Shown here piece after piece: positions 43,167-53,254 of a stretch of 64,000 nt of DNA. The stretch's first letter is position 1. The number at the start of each line of letters is the position of its first letter. This DNA comes from Catellatospora methionotrophica. GTDB taxonomy: Bacteria; Actinomycetota; Actinomycetes; Mycobacteriales; Micromonosporaceae. Made by a program: the position numbers and the translations under genes. The stretch spans positions 62,001 through 126,000 of the forward strand of contig NZ_JAAOTJ010000017.1 of NCBI RefSeq assembly GCF_011297335.1. Reading direction: 5' to 3'. A model generated the notes under the pieces. It worked only from the letters and a program-made list of their open reading frames with translations. It was not told the origin of the DNA and searched no databases.

Positions 43167-45497
43167 ATGACCGAGCACAACCTCGGCGAACAGACCAGCA
43201 AAGCAGTGATCGACAACGGGTCGTTCGGCACCCGTGAGATCACTTTCTCGACCGGACGGCTGGCCCGACAGGCCGCCGGCTCCGTCATCGCCCAGCTGGG
43301 CGACACGGTGGTCCTCTCCGCGACCACCGCGGGCAAGCAGCCCAAGGACCAGTTCGACTTCTTCCCGCTCACGGTGGACGTCGAGGAGCGGATGTACGCC
43401 GCGGGTCGCATCCCCGGCTCGTTCTTCCGCCGCGAGGGCCGTCCCAGCGAGGACGCCATCCTCACCTGCCGCCTGATCGACCGGCCGCTGCGGCCGTCGT
43501 TCGTGAAGGGCCTGCGCAACGAGGTCCAGGTCGTCGAGACGATCCTCTCGCTCGACCCGGAGCACCCGTACGACGTGGTCGCGATCAACGCGGCCAGCAT
43601 GTCCACCAAGCTGTCCGGCCTGCCGTTCAGCGGCCCGATCGGCGCCACCCGCGTGGCGCACATCGACGGCCAGTGGGTGGCGTTCCCGACCCACGCCGAG
43701 CTGGCGCGCGCCACGTTCGACATGGTGGTGGCCGGTCGTGCCCTCGAAGACGGCGACGTCGCCGTCATGATGGTCGAGGCCGAGGCCACCGCGAACACCG
43801 TCAAGCTGGTCGCGGACGGCGCGCAGGCGCCGACCGAGGAGATCGTGGCCGGTGGCCTGGAGGCCGCCAAGGTCGCCATCCGCGAGCTGTGCCGCGCGCA
43901 GAGCGAGCTGGCGGCGGTCGCGGCGAAGCCGGTGACCGAGTTCCCGGTGTTCCTGGACTACCAGGACGACGCGTACGCGGCCGTGAAGGCGGCGGCGGGC
44001 TCCGAGATCGCCGAGGCTCTCAAGATCGCCGGTAAGGCCGATCGCGAGCAGGCCCTCGACCTGGTCAAGGAGAAGGTCGTCGGCCAGGTCGCGCCGCAGT
44101 TCGAGGGGCGTGAGAAGGAGGTCTCGGCCGCCTTCCGGTCGCTGACCAAGTCCGAGGTGCGCAATCGCGTGCTGCGTGACGGCGTCCGCATGGACGGCCG
44201 TGGGCTGCGGGACATCCGCCAGCTCACCGCCGAGGTGCAGGTGCTGCCGCGGGTGCACGGCTCGGCGCTGTTCGAGCGGGGCGAGACCCAGATCCTGGGC
44301 GTCACCACGCTGAACATGCTGCGCATGGAGCAGGCGCTGGACACTCTGTCGCCGGAGAAGACCAAGCGCTACATGCACAACTACAACTTCCCGCCGTACT
44401 CGACCGGTGAGACCGGCCGGGTCGGCTCGCCGAAGCGCCGCGAGATCGGCCACGGCGCGCTGGCGGAGCGGGCCCTCATCCCGGTGCTGCCGGCGCGCGA
44501 GGAGTTCCCGTACGCCATCCGGCAGGTGTCGGAGGCCCTGGGCTCCAACGGCTCGACCTCGATGGGTTCGGTCTGCGCGTCGACCATGTCGCTGCTGAGC
44601 GCCGGTGTGCCGCTGAAGGCCCCCGTCGCCGGTATCGCCATGGGCCTCATCTCCGACGAGGTGGACGGCAAGACCCAGTACGTGACGCTGACCGACATCC
44701 TCGGTGCCGAGGACGCGTTCGGTGACATGGACTTCAAGGTCGCCGGTACGCCGGACTTCGTGACCGCCCTGCAGCTGGACACCAAGCTCGACGGCATCCC
44801 GTCGGACGTGCTGGCCGCCGCACTGCAGCAGGCCCACGAGGCGCGCCAGACCATCCTGGGTGTGATGGCCGCGGCCATCGCCGCTCCGGGTGAGATGAGC
44901 GAGTACGCCCCGCGGGTCACCTCGGTCAAGATCCCCGTCGACAAGATCGGCATGGTGATCGGGCCCAAGGGCCAGACCATCAACGCGATCCAGGACGAGA
45001 CCGGCGCCGAGATCTCCATCGAGGACGACGGCACGATCTACGTCGGCGCGACCAACGGCCCGTCGGCCCAGGCCGCCGTGGACCGGATCAACGCCATCGC
45101 GAACCCGACCATGCCGAAGGTGGGCGACCGCTTCCTGGGCACCGTGGTGAAGACGGCGGCGTTCGGCGCCTTCGTCTCGCTGCTGCCGGGCCGCGACGGC
45201 CTGCTGCACATCTCCAAGGTGGGCGACGGCAAGCGGGTCGACCGCGTCGAGGACTTCCTCAACGTCGGCGACAAGGTCGAGGTCGTCATCGCCGACATCG
45301 ACGCGCGCGGCAAGGTCTACCTGGACAAGATCGGTCCCGACGGGAACCCGATCGTCAGCGACAAGCCGGTCCCCCGCGAGGGTGACCGGGGCGGCGAGCG
45401 CGGCGGCGACCGCGGCCCGCGTCGCGAGGGCGGCGACCGGCCGGCCCGCAGCGCTGAGGGTGGCGGCGAGCGCCGTCGCACCCAGCGTCGCGACTGA
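43167..45497 (+). CDS. pnp: Polyribonucleotide nucleotidyltransferase (PNPase)
   Basis: A 776-residue 3'-5' phosphorolytic exoribonuclease. It has two RNase PH domains, with the catalytic region [21 protein letters not shown] in the second, a KH domain ([20 protein letters not shown]) and an S1 domain ([20 protein letters not shown]). The last about 45 residues are Arg/Gly/Asp-rich, likely binding RNA non-specifically. AGGAG lies 11 nt before ATG 43167. A strong terminator follows. Confidence 0.97.
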   Translation: MTEHNLGEQTSKAVIDNGSFGTREITFSTGRLARQAAGSVIAQLGDTVVLSATTAGKQPKDQFDFFPLTVDVEERMYAAGRIPGSFFRREGRPSEDAILTCRLIDRPLRPSFVKGLRNEVQVVETILSLDPEHPYDVVAINAASMSTKLSGLPFSGPIGATRVAHIDGQWVAFPTHAELARATFDMVVAGRALEDGDVAVMMVEAEATANTVKLVADGAQAPTEEIVAGGLEAAKVAIRELCRAQSELAAVAAKPVTEFPVFLDYQDDAYAAVKAAAGSEIAEALKIAGKADREQALDLVKEKVVGQVAPQFEGREKEVSAAFRSLTKSEVRNRVLRDGVRMDGRGLRDIRQLTAEVQVLPRVHGSALFERGETQILGVTTLNMLRMEQALDTLSPEKTKRYMHNYNFPPYSTGETGRVGSPKRREIGHGALAERALIPVLPAREEFPYAIRQVSEALGSNGSTSMGSVCASTMSLLSAGVPLKAPVAGIAMGLISDEVDGKTQYVTLTDILGAEDAFGDMDFKVAGTPDFVTALQLDTKLDGIPSDVLAAALQQAHEARQTILGVMAAAIAAPGEMSEYAPRVTSVKIPVDKIGMVIGPKGQTINAIQDETGAEISIEDDGTIYVGATNGPSAQAAVDRINAIANPTMPKVGDRFLGTVVKTAAFGAFVSLLPGRDGLLHISKVGDGKRVDRVEDFLNVGDKVEVVIADIDARGKVYLDKIGPDGNPIVSDKPVPREGDRGGERGGDRGPRREGGDRPARSAEGGGERRRTQRRD

Positions 45498-45526
45498 CGT
45501 CGTTGACCAGCCAGAACAGCTAGAAC

Positions 45527-45563
45527 ACAGCCCGCGGGGAAGGAATCCTTCCCCGCGGGCTGT
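45527..45563 (+). terminator. Strong hairpin terminator after pnp
   Basis: A perfect palindrome of two 17-18-nt arms (ACAGCCCGCGGGGAAGG and its complement) around a central AAT, 30 bp after the pnp stop. Confidence 0.85.
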
Positions 45564-45591
45564 GCCCGTTACCCGCCCTCGCTGAGGAACC

Positions 45592-47133
45592 GTGCCGCCC
45601 ATGTCTCCTGCACCTGTCACCGGCGGCGAGCCCACGCCGCAGTCCACCGGACCGGCTCCCGCCGCCCCTCGCGCTGGGCGGGCCGACACCGCCTCCGGCC
45701 AAGCGGATGCCGCCTCCGGACAGGCCGGTGTCGCCGACGGGCCGACTGATGCCGCCTCCGGGCAGGCGAGTGGCCGACGGCGGGCCGCTCCCGCCGCACC
45801 TGCCGCCCGTTCCGGCAGCGGTGCGCGGGCGGTGACCCGGGTCCTCGACAGCGATCCGCTAGGCGGGACGGTACGGCGCACCGTGCTGCCCAACGGGATG
45901 CGCATCCTCACCGAAGCCGTGCCCGCGATGCGCAGCGTGACCTTCGGCATCTGGGTCGGCGTCGGCTCGCGCGACGAGGCCCCGCAGCTCGGCGGCGCGT
46001 CGCACTTCCTGGAGCACCTGCTGTTCAAGGGCACCCGCAAGCGTTCCGCGCTGGACATCTCGGCGCAGATCGAGGCGGTCGGCGGCGAGACCAACGCGTA
46101 CACCGCCAAGGAGTACACCTGCTACTACGCGCGGGTGCTCGACGCGGACCTGCCGCTGGCCATCGACGTCATGTGCGACGCGGTCGCCGACTCGGTGCTG
46201 GCCGAGGCCGACGTCGAGACCGAGCGCGGGGTGATCCTCGAAGAGATCGCCATGCACGCCGACGAACCCGGTGACGAGGTCCACGACCTGCACATGGAGG
46301 TCCTGTACGGCGACCATCCGCTGGGCCGCCTGATCTCGGGCACCGCGGAGACCATCACGCCGATGACCCGTAAGCAGATCAACAGCTTCTACCGGCGGCG
46401 GTACACCCCGCCGGTGATCGTGGTCGCGGCCGCGGGCAACCTGGACCACGCGACCGTGGTCAAGCAGGTGCGGGAGGCCTTCGCGGGTACGCCCCTCGGC
46501 GACGCCCCGGCGGCCTCCCCGGAGCCGACCCGCTCGCCGCACGCGAAGGTCAAGCACCGCCCGGCCGCCACGCTGGTGCGCCCCGACGACACCGAGCAGG
46601 CCCACCTGGTGCTCGGCGGCCCGGCCCTGCACCGCCACGACGAGCGCCGGTTCGCGCTCGGCGTGCTGAACAACGTGCTCGGCGGCGGCATGTCCAGCCG
46701 CCTGTTCCAGCAGGTACGCGAGAAGCGCGGGCTGGCCTACTCGGTCTACTCCTACACCTCGCAGTACGCCGAGACCGGCAGCTTCGCCGTGTACGCCGGT
46801 TGCGCCCCCGCCAAGGCCGACGAGGTCCTCGCCCTGATCCGCCAGGAGCTGGCCGATACCGCCGCCCACGGCATCACCGCCGAGGAACTGCGCCGCGGCA
46901 AGGGCATGCTCAAGGGCTCCCTGGTCCTCGGCCTGGAGGACACCGGCTCCCGGATGAGCCGCCTCGGCAAGGGCGAACTCATGCACGGCGACCTGATGTC
47001 CGTCGACGAACTCCTGCGCCGCATCGAGTCCGTGACTCTCGACGAGGTGAACCACATAGCCGCCACGATCCTCACCGCCCCCATGTCCCTGGCCGTGGTA
47101 GGCCCCTTCGACGAGACCGCCTTCCAGCTGTAG
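45592..47133 (+). CDS. M16-family zinc metallopeptidase
   Basis: A 513-residue processing-peptidase-like protein. The inverted zinc motif HFLEH is at residues 138-142, with the distal Glu in the following GVILEEIAMHADEP region; the C-terminal M16 domain includes GGGMSSRLFQQVREKRGLAYSVYSYTSQYAETG. Residues about 1-80 are low-complexity, with a DAASGQA-like motif repeated three times. The start is ambiguous: GTG 45592 or ATG 45601. The dnaK-independent gene order pnp-M16-dapB is common in actinobacteria. Confidence 0.92.
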   Translation: MPPMSPAPVTGGEPTPQSTGPAPAAPRAGRADTASGQADAASGQAGVADGPTDAASGQASGRRRAAPAAPAARSGSGARAVTRVLDSDPLGGTVRRTVLPNGMRILTEAVPAMRSVTFGIWVGVGSRDEAPQLGGASHFLEHLLFKGTRKRSALDISAQIEAVGGETNAYTAKEYTCYYARVLDADLPLAIDVMCDAVADSVLAEADVETERGVILEEIAMHADEPGDEVHDLHMEVLYGDHPLGRLISGTAETITPMTRKQINSFYRRRYTPPVIVVAAAGNLDHATVVKQVREAFAGTPLGDAPAASPEPTRSPHAKVKHRPAATLVRPDDTEQAHLVLGGPALHRHDERRFALGVLNNVLGGGMSSRLFQQVREKRGLAYSVYSYTSQYAETGSFAVYAGCAPAKADEVLALIRQELADTAAHGITAEELRRGKGMLKGSLVLGLEDTGSRMSRLGKGELMHGDLMSVDELLRRIESVTLDEVNHIAATILTAPMSLAVVGPFDETAFQL

Positions 47134-47147
47134 CCCCCTTCCCTGGG

Positions 47148-47207
47148 TCGATCATGAACTTATGGACGGGCTGGGCGGCGTGTCGCCACCCCTAACTTCA
47201 TGATCGA
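47148..47207. repeat. Family C intergenic palindrome, copy 1
   Basis: Outer arms CGATCATGAACTTA and its near-complement TAACTTCATGATCG, with partial inner pairing. It lies 15 bp after the M16 gene. Copy 2 is at 57413-57482. Confidence 0.8.
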
Positions 47208-47282
47208 TTCGGGGGTCGGGGCAGGTGGGGGAGGGGTGTCCCGAAAGCGCGTGGTCGTCGCGCTGGGGGCCGTCGGATCCGC

Positions 47283-48050
<768 letters not shown>

Positions 48051-48078
48051 CCGTCCCGCCGGCCCCGCGCGCCGCTAC

Positions 48079-48143
48079 AAGATCGCTGTTTCGGGTCAGA
48101 ACCTGTGGTCCAAACGCAGGTTCTGACCACAAACAGCGATCTT
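48079..48143. repeat. Family B intergenic palindrome, copy 6
   Basis: Arms 48079-48107 and 48115-48143 with few mismatches; the arm is AAGATCGCTGTTTCGGGTCA-like. It sits between convergent dapB and the GNAT gene ending at 48195. Confidence 0.85.
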
Positions 48144-48194
48144 CGGGAGGGGCGGGCGGGTCCCGGAGGGGCGGGCGGGCCCGGAGGGGGCGGG

Positions 48195-48767
48195 TCAGAG
48201 GGTGGTGTGGAGGCGGAGTTGGGGGACGAGGAGGTCGTCGACGTCGAGGGCGCGGGTGGCACCGTCGGGGGCCCAGCCCGCTGAGGTGAGGAACTTGCGG
48301 GTCGCGGCGTCGGCGTCGAAGGCCCAGCAGACGGCGCTGTCGAAGCCGTCGCCGCGCCACAGGTCGACACTGGCCGCCAGCAGCCGGCTGCCATGGCCGC
48401 GCCGCCCCCAGCGGGGCTCCACCAGCATGTCCGTGACGGCTGCCACGTTCTCGCGCTCCGGGGTGTGATCCTCGTCGGCGGCCAGCGCCCCGTCGTCGAA
48501 GGGACCGGAGGCCGCGAAACCCACCACGTATTCTTGGACGGCCTGCTCGACCGCGTTCTGCTCGACGGCGACGAGGACCCGGTGGCGGCCGGTGGGGGGC
48601 GCGGTGACCGCGTCCGTCCAGCGCAGCGCCAGGAACGCCTCGTCGATCTCGTCCAGGACGTGTTTGGGCAGCACCCGGCGATAGGCGACCCGCCAGGTCG
48701 CCAACTGGATACGTGCTATCTCGCCGGCGTCGTCGGGACGCGCCGGTCGGACGAAACCGACTGCCAC
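48195..48767 (-). CDS. GNAT acetyltransferase
   Basis: A 190-residue GNAT protein: VRPARPDDAGEIARIQLATWRVAYRRVLP at the start, then TDMLVEPRWGRRGHGSRLLAASVD as the acetyl-CoA loop. Its N-terminal half resembles the second GNAT at 49961-50491 (both contain a TWRVAY/AWQVAY block), so they are likely paralogues. GTG 48767 is preferred over an in-frame GTG at 48797 because of the TACGCT spacing. Confidence 0.85.
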   Translation of the reverse strand: MAVGFVRPARPDDAGEIARIQLATWRVAYRRVLPKHVLDEIDEAFLALRWTDAVTAPPTGRHRVLVAVEQNAVEQAVQEYVVGFAASGPFDDGALAADEDHTPERENVAAVTDMLVEPRWGRRGHGSRLLAASVDLWRGDGFDSAVCWAFDADAATRKFLTSAGWAPDGATRALDVDDLLVPQLRLHTTL

Positions 48768-48773
48768 GCCCGA

Positions 48774-48779
48774 AGCGTA
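48774..48779 (-). promoter_or_regulatory. Putative leaderless -10 (TACGCT) of the GNAT at 48767
   Basis: On the minus strand TACGCT ends 6 nt before the GTG. Confidence 0.5.
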
Positions 48780-48814
48780 CCGAGCCCACCCGGGCACTGA
48801 TCAGGAGGTCTGGC

Positions 48815-50050
48815 TTGAGCCGTGGACGGCAGATCGCGACGGTGTCGGCCCTGGGGGTGGCGGCACTGGTGTTCGTCGCGCTGTTCGCGCAGCGGCACGG
48901 CTTCTTCGACCTGAACGTGTACTACGGCGCGGTCCGGTTCTGGACCGGCGGCGGCGAGATCTACGACTTCGTCCGGCCGAACAGCACGTACGGCTTCACG
49001 TACCCGCCGTTCGCGGCGCTGACCATGCTGCCGATGGCGCTGCTGTCGTGGCCCGCCGCGATCGCGGTGAGTTCGGTCGCGACGGCGCTGGTGACGTGGT
49101 GGCTGCTGCGGCTGCTGCTCGGGCCGGTGATCGCGGCGCAGCGCTGGACGCCCTGGTTCGCGGTGGCGATCGCGCTGTGCCTGGTCACCGTGTACGAGCC
49201 GATGCGCGAGACCTTCCTGTTCGGCCAGGTCAACATGCTGCTGCTGGGGCTGGTCGCGGCGGACCTGCTGCTGTTCACGCGCAGGGGCAGCCGGTGGGGC
49301 GGGGTGGGCATCGGCCTGGCCACCGCGATCAAGCTGACCCCGGGCATCTTCATCGTGTACCTGCTGATCACCAGGCGCTGGCGGGCCGCGGCGGTGGCCA
49401 GCGGCACGGCGTCGGCGGCGACACTGCTCGCGGCGGCGGTCGCGCCGGACGCCACGCGCGAGTTCTGGACCAGTGCGCTGTGGGACACCGACCGGGTCGG
49501 CGTGCTGTCGTTCATCTCGAACCAGTCCCTGCAGGGCGTCGTCGCCCGGCTGACCACGGGCCACCCGAGCAAGGCGCTGTGGGCGGTGCTGGTGGTGGCC
49601 GTGCTGGCGGTGTGGTTCGTGCGGTCCCGGGCGGCGGTGGCCCGGGGCGACGAGGTCGCCGGGCTGGCGTTCACCGGCATCATCGGCGTGCTGATCAGCC
49701 CCGTGACCTGGGTCCACCACCTGGTGTGGCTGATTCCCGCGCTGGTGCTGCTGGTCGAGCACGGCTTCGCCGCCGCGCCGCGCAGCCACCGCCGGTGGGC
49801 GCTGCTGGGCCTGGCCGGGGTGTCGTACGTCATCCTGTCCAGCCGGGTCGTCTGGCTGTGGGAGGGCGACGTGGGCGGGTTCGGCACGCTGCTGGGCTCG
49901 AACCTGTACGTCTGGGTCTGCCTGGCCCTGCTGTGCTGCACGCCGCTGGCGGCGGCCGGTTCAGCCGCGCCTGAGGGCGCAGCGCAGCTCGGGGATGTCG
50001 ACGTCACTGCCGGTCGGCCGGTACGCGGCCCGAAGTCCGTCCGGGTGTAG
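48815..50050 (+). CDS. GT87-type (DUF2029) polyprenol-phosphate-mannose-dependent mannosyltransferase-like protein
   Basis: A 411-residue membrane protein with about 10 hydrophobic helices. The first extracytoplasmic loop FDLNVYYGAVRFWTGGGEIYDF carries the acidic residue expected of GT-C enzymes, and FLFGQVNMLLLGLVAADLL plus SFISNQSLQGVVAR are hallmarks of DUF2029. Such enzymes add mannose to lipoglycans or glycolipids outside the membrane. TTG 48815 is chosen because a perfect AGGAGG lies 6 nt upstream. Its last 90 bp overlap the convergent GNAT gene. Confidence 0.85.
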   Translation: MSRGRQIATVSALGVAALVFVALFAQRHGFFDLNVYYGAVRFWTGGGEIYDFVRPNSTYGFTYPPFAALTMLPMALLSWPAAIAVSSVATALVTWWLLRLLLGPVIAAQRWTPWFAVAIALCLVTVYEPMRETFLFGQVNMLLLGLVAADLLLFTRRGSRWGGVGIGLATAIKLTPGIFIVYLLITRRWRAAAVASGTASAATLLAAAVAPDATREFWTSALWDTDRVGVLSFISNQSLQGVVARLTTGHPSKALWAVLVVAVLAVWFVRSRAAVARGDEVAGLAFTGIIGVLISPVTWVHHLVWLIPALVLLVEHGFAAAPRSHRRWALLGLAGVSYVILSSRVVWLWEGDVGGFGTLLGSNLYVWVCLALLCCTPLAAAGSAAPEGAAQLGDVDVTAGRPVRGPKSVRV

Positions 50051-50491
50051 CCCGTGCCGGGCGTAGAACCGCAGCGCCCGGTGGTTGTCCGCGAGCGCCC
50101 AGAGCCGCACCTCGGCCTGCGGCAGCGCGTCGAGCGCGGCCAGTAGCAGCGCGTCGCCCGACCCGGTGCCCCAGTGTGCGGGGTCGACGTAGATCGCCAG
50201 GATCTCGCCGTACTCGGGTCGCAGCGGGCTGCCGTCCAGCTCCTGGGCGCGGTAGGGGCCGTGGCAGACGAACCCGGTGACGGTGTCTGCGTCGTGCGCG
50301 ACAAGGTTGCGGAAGGGGTTGTCCGGATCGGCGAGCCGATCGAGCCGCCACGCGGTCCGGGCGGTCACGTCGAGTGCGGCCAGAACATGGTCGGGCACGA
50401 TTCCGGCGTACGCCACCTGCCAGGCCCGTATGTGCACCGCCGCCACGGCTGCGCAGTCGCCGGGTGTCTCCGGCCGAACGCTGATCCCCAT
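49961..50491 (-). CDS. GNAT acetyltransferase
   Basis: A 176-residue protein: ISVRPETPGDCAAVAAVHIRAWQVAY, then ILAIYVDPAHWGTGSGDALL as the acetyl-CoA-binding loop and LWALADNHRALRFYARHGL as motif B. Substrate unknown. Its 3' end overlaps the GT87 gene tail-to-tail by 90 bp, and its 5' end is divergent from the YcaQ-like gene. Confidence 0.9.
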   Translation of the reverse strand: MGISVRPETPGDCAAVAAVHIRAWQVAYAGIVPDHVLAALDVTARTAWRLDRLADPDNPFRNLVAHDADTVTGFVCHGPYRAQELDGSPLRPEYGEILAIYVDPAHWGTGSGDALLLAALDALPQAEVRLWALADNHRALRFYARHGLHPDGLRAAYRPTGSDVDIPELRCALRRG

Positions 50492-50499
50492 GCCCGCAG

Positions 50500-50505
50500 A
50501 GCCTA
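50500..50505 (-). promoter_or_regulatory. Putative leaderless -10 (TAGGCT) of the GNAT at 50491
   Basis: It ends 8 nt before the ATG on the minus strand. Confidence 0.5.
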
Positions 50506-50578
50506 CGAAGACCCGCCCCGACGGGCAAAGAGGTTACGAAGGCGTCCTTCCTCACCGGTAGGCGTCGGGGGTGGGGGG

Positions 50579-50584
50579 TAGCGT
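50579..50584 (+). promoter_or_regulatory. Putative leaderless -10 (TAGCGT) of the YcaQ-like gene
   Basis: It ends 8 nt before the GTG at 50593. It and the divergent GNAT promoter are about 75 bp apart. Confidence 0.45.
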
Positions 50585-50592
50585 CGGGCGGC

Positions 50593-51816
50593 GTGGAGAC
50601 GGTGACGGTCGCGCAGGCGCGGAGGATGGCACTGGCGGCGCAGGGGTTCGCGGATCGGGCGCCGAAAGGGCCGGTCGGGGCGCGGCAGCTGCGCAAGGTG
50701 GTCGGCCGCACGGGCCTGTTGCAGATCGACTCGGTGAACGTGCTGCAGCGCGCGCACTACCTGCCCGCGTACAGCCGGATCGGGGCGTACGACCCGGCGG
50801 TGCTGGACGGGGCGAGCGCCCAGCGGCCGCGCTGGCTGTTCGAGTACTGGGGGCACGAGGCGTCGCTGCTGCCGGTGGAGCTGCAGCCGCTGATGCGGTG
50901 GCGGATGGCCAGCGCGCAGGGGGTCTGGGGCGGCCCGCGCAACATCGCGGCACAGCGGCCTGACCTGGTGGCGTGGGTGCTGCAGGAGGTCCGCGACCGG
51001 GGGCCGGTGACCGCCGCCGTGATCGAGCAGGACGTGCCCAAGCCCAAGGACAACTGGGGCTGGAACTGGTCGGACGCGAAGAAGGCCCTCGAATGGCTGT
51101 TCTACGCGGGCGAGATCACCTCGGCGGGCCGGACCAGCCAGTTCGCGAGGCTGTACGACCTCACCGAGCGGGTGCTGCCCGCCGCGGTGATGAGCACGCC
51201 GACCCCGGAGCCCGCGGCGGCGTACCGGGCGCTGGTCGAGATCGCGGCGCGGGGGCTGGGCGTGGCGGCGGAGCCGGAGCTGCGCGACTACTTCCGGCTG
51301 CCGGTGGCCGGGGCCCGGACCGCGATCGCCGAGCTGGTCGAGGCCGGGCTGCTCGTGCCGACGCGGGTCGAGGGCTGGAAGCACCGGACGTGGCGGCACC
51401 GCGACGCGGCACTGCCCCGCAAGGTCGCGGTGTCGACGCTGGTCAGCCCGTTCGATCCGCTGATCTGGGAGCGCTCGCGCACCGAGCGGCTGTTCGGCCT
51501 GCGCTACCGGATCGAGATCTACGTGCCGCAGGAGCAGCGCGTACACGGCTACTACGTGCTGCCGTTCCTGCACGGCGACCGGTTCGCCGCGCGTGTCGAC
51601 CTCAAGGCCGACCGCCGCGCCGGGGTGCTGCGTGTGCCCGCCGCCTGGGCCGAGCCCGGGGTGGACGAGCATGCCACGGCCGAGGCCCTGGCGGTCGAGC
51701 TGCGCCGCCTGGCGGGCTGGCTCGGGCTCGGCGAGGTGGCCGCTCCCGAGCGCGGTGACCTTGCTCCCGCGCTCGCCGATGCGGGTATGCGCGGCAGTGT
51801 AAGTTCAATCTCGTGA
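50593..51816 (+). CDS. YcaQ/AlkX-like winged-helix DNA glycosylase
   Basis: A 407-residue protein of the HTH_42 family. The catalytic Q-phi-D motif is visible as Q44-I45-D46 in LLQIDSVNVLQRAHYL, the arrangement in E. coli YcaQ rather than the Q-phi-Q of Streptomyces AlkZ. The first 60 residues and the winged helices fit the family, and length is normal. YcaQ-type enzymes excise bulky alkylated bases and unhook DNA interstrand crosslinks. It overlaps DUF2752 by 4 bp. Confidence 0.85.
   Translation: METVTVAQARRMALAAQGFADRAPKGPVGARQLRKVVGRTGLLQIDSVNVLQRAHYLPAYSRIGAYDPAVLDGASAQRPRWLFEYWGHEASLLPVELQPLMRWRMASAQGVWGGPRNIAAQRPDLVAWVLQEVRDRGPVTAAVIEQDVPKPKDNWGWNWSDAKKALEWLFYAGEITSAGRTSQFARLYDLTERVLPAAVMSTPTPEPAAAYRALVEIAARGLGVAAEPELRDYFRLPVAGARTAIAELVEAGLLVPTRVEGWKHRTWRHRDAALPRKVAVSTLVSPFDPLIWERSRTERLFGLRYRIEIYVPQEQRVHGYYVLPFLHGDRFAARVDLKADRRAGVLRVPAAWAEPGVDEHATAEALAVELRRLAGWLGLGEVAAPERGDLAPALADAGMRGSVSSIS
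51800..51805 (+). promoter_or_regulatory. Putative leaderless -10 (TAAGTT) inside the end of the YcaQ-like gene
   Basis: It ends 7 nt before the GTG at 51813, allowing separate expression of the DUF2752 gene despite the coding overlap. Confidence 0.4.
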
Positions 51817-52325
51817 CCGAGGCCTCCGTGACGCCGCACGGCCCGCAGTTCGCGGGCGACCCCTTCACGCCGCCGCCCGCCGACCGGATCACCCGGTTCA
51901 CCGACTGGCTGCGCGCGCACACGCCGGTCTGGGCGGGGCCGCTGGCGGCGCTGGCCTGCATCGGCGGCGCGCTGAGCTACACCCAGCTGGCCGACCCTGC
52001 CAACGTCGGGGCGGACGCGACGCCGACCTGCCTGGTCAAGATGCTCACCGGCTTCGACTGTCCGGGCTGCGGCGGCACCCGCGCCGCGTGGTACCTGATG
52101 CAGGGCGACCTGCCCGCGGCGGCGCGCCACCACATCATGTTCGTCTTCGCGGTGCCGTTCCTGATCTACATGTACGTGGCCTGGGCGGGCAACACCACGT
52201 TCAAGTGGAAGCTGCCCCAGCTCAAGATCGGCCCGAAGCACATCGCGTTCTTCCTGGCCGCATGGGGCGTCTTCATGGTGCTGCGCAACCTGCCCTGGGC
52301 CCCGTTCACGTACTTCTTCGTCTGA
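51813..52325 (+). CDS. DUF2752 membrane protein
   Basis: A 170-residue protein with three predicted membrane helices (about 47-67, 100-122 and 143-165) and the DUF2752 signature CLVKMLTGFDCPGCGGTRAA, whose cysteines could bind metal or form a disulfide. The function of the family is unknown. The GTG start overlaps the upstream stop. Confidence 0.88.
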   Translation: MTEASVTPHGPQFAGDPFTPPPADRITRFTDWLRAHTPVWAGPLAALACIGGALSYTQLADPANVGADATPTCLVKMLTGFDCPGCGGTRAAWYLMQGDLPAAARHHIMFVFAVPFLIYMYVAWAGNTTFKWKLPQLKIGPKHIAFFLAAWGVFMVLRNLPWAPFTYFFV

Positions 52326-52349
52326 CCGCAAACGGCCGTCCTCAGCGCG

Positions 52350-52414
52350 AAGATCACTGTTTCAGGTCGAGAACTGGGGTCAGACCGCAGTTTCCGACCC
52401 GAAGCAGTGATCTT
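52350..52414. repeat. Family B intergenic palindrome, copy 7
   Basis: Arms 52350-52380 and 52384-52414 with a few mismatches. It lies between convergent genes ending at 52325 and 52426. Confidence 0.82.
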
Positions 52415-52425
52415 TCCCGGAGGGG

Positions 52426-53241
52426 TCAGGCCGGGACCACCCGGCGCAGGGTGATGTCGCCGGATGCGGTGCGGACCTTGAGGGTGAAGGTGGCGGCGGG
52501 GGCCGGTGGGGTGGGGGTGGCGGGGGCGGTCATGTTCAGGTCGCTGCTGGTACGGCCGGAGGCTGTGCTCAGGTCGAGCCAGACCCCGGTGCCGGCGGCC
52601 ACGCCGACCTTGATGTCGCCGCTAGCCGAGTTGAGCTTGGCCTCGCCGCCACGGGCCACGCCGATGGCGATGTCACCGGAGGCGGTGGTCACCCGGGTGT
52701 CCGTCTCCGTGCCGCCGATCTCGATGTCGCCGCTGGCCGAGTGCGCGGTGGCGGTGCGGCCGACGTGCCCCGTGTACACGTGACCGGAGGCGCTGTTCAC
52801 GCGCAGGTGCCCGCCGACCGTGCCGAGGCGTACGTTGCCGCTGGCGGTGTGGACGGAGACGTCGTCGCTGACCGGACCGAGGGAGACGTCGCCGCTGGCG
52901 GTGTGGATCACGGCGTCGTGGTACGCGCCCTCGCACACCGCGTCGGCGGAGGCGACCCGCACCGACAGCGCGCTGCCGGTGGGCAGCTCGACGCGTACGA
53001 GCAGCCTGGCCCGGCGGAACAGCCGCCAGCCGCCGTGCTCGGGGGCCTGGACCAGCAGGTGCCGCCCGTCCTTGAAGTCGATCTTCGTCTCGCGTACCGC
53101 CTCGGCGCTGCCCTCGGTGGAGTCCATGGCCACCACGCTGACGGTGACGGTGTCGCGCTCGGAGGCGACCACCTCCAGGCGGCCCGCGGAGACCCGCAGG
53201 TCGGCGCGGATGGTGCCGGTGCAGGGGAAGGTCTGGTTCAT
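52426..53241 (-). CDS. DUF4097-family beta-repeat protein
   Basis: A 271-residue protein. After an N-terminal strand-rich region it has eight copies of an (S/T)ASGD(I/V)-like motif about 20-25 residues apart, the hallmark of the DUF4097 beta-solenoid. No signal peptide or membrane anchor is present. The role of the family is unknown; in other phyla it occurs with anti-sigma or stress systems. ATG 53241 follows AGGAG. It lies 13 bp after the RHH regulator gene, in the same operon. Confidence 0.88.
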   Translation of the reverse strand: MNQTFPCTGTIRADLRVSAGRLEVVASERDTVTVSVVAMDSTEGSAEAVRETKIDFKDGRHLLVQAPEHGGWRLFRRARLLVRVELPTGSALSVRVASADAVCEGAYHDAVIHTASGDVSLGPVSDDVSVHTASGNVRLGTVGGHLRVNSASGHVYTGHVGRTATAHSASGDIEIGGTETDTRVTTASGDIAIGVARGGEAKLNSASGDIKVGVAAGTGVWLDLSTASGRTSSDLNMTAPATPTPPAPAATFTLKVRTASGDITLRRVVPA

Positions 53242-53254
53242 GTCACTGCTCCTG

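Noticed and set aside
42665-45497. rpsO-pnp hairpin as a complete terminator
   Set aside because: The stem lacks a T run, and pnp has no clear promoter of its own, so at least partial read-through is expected.
42906-46118. 1070-codon open frame antisense to pnp
   Set aside because: Product of extreme GC; pnp on the other strand is unambiguous and the frame crosses a terminator.
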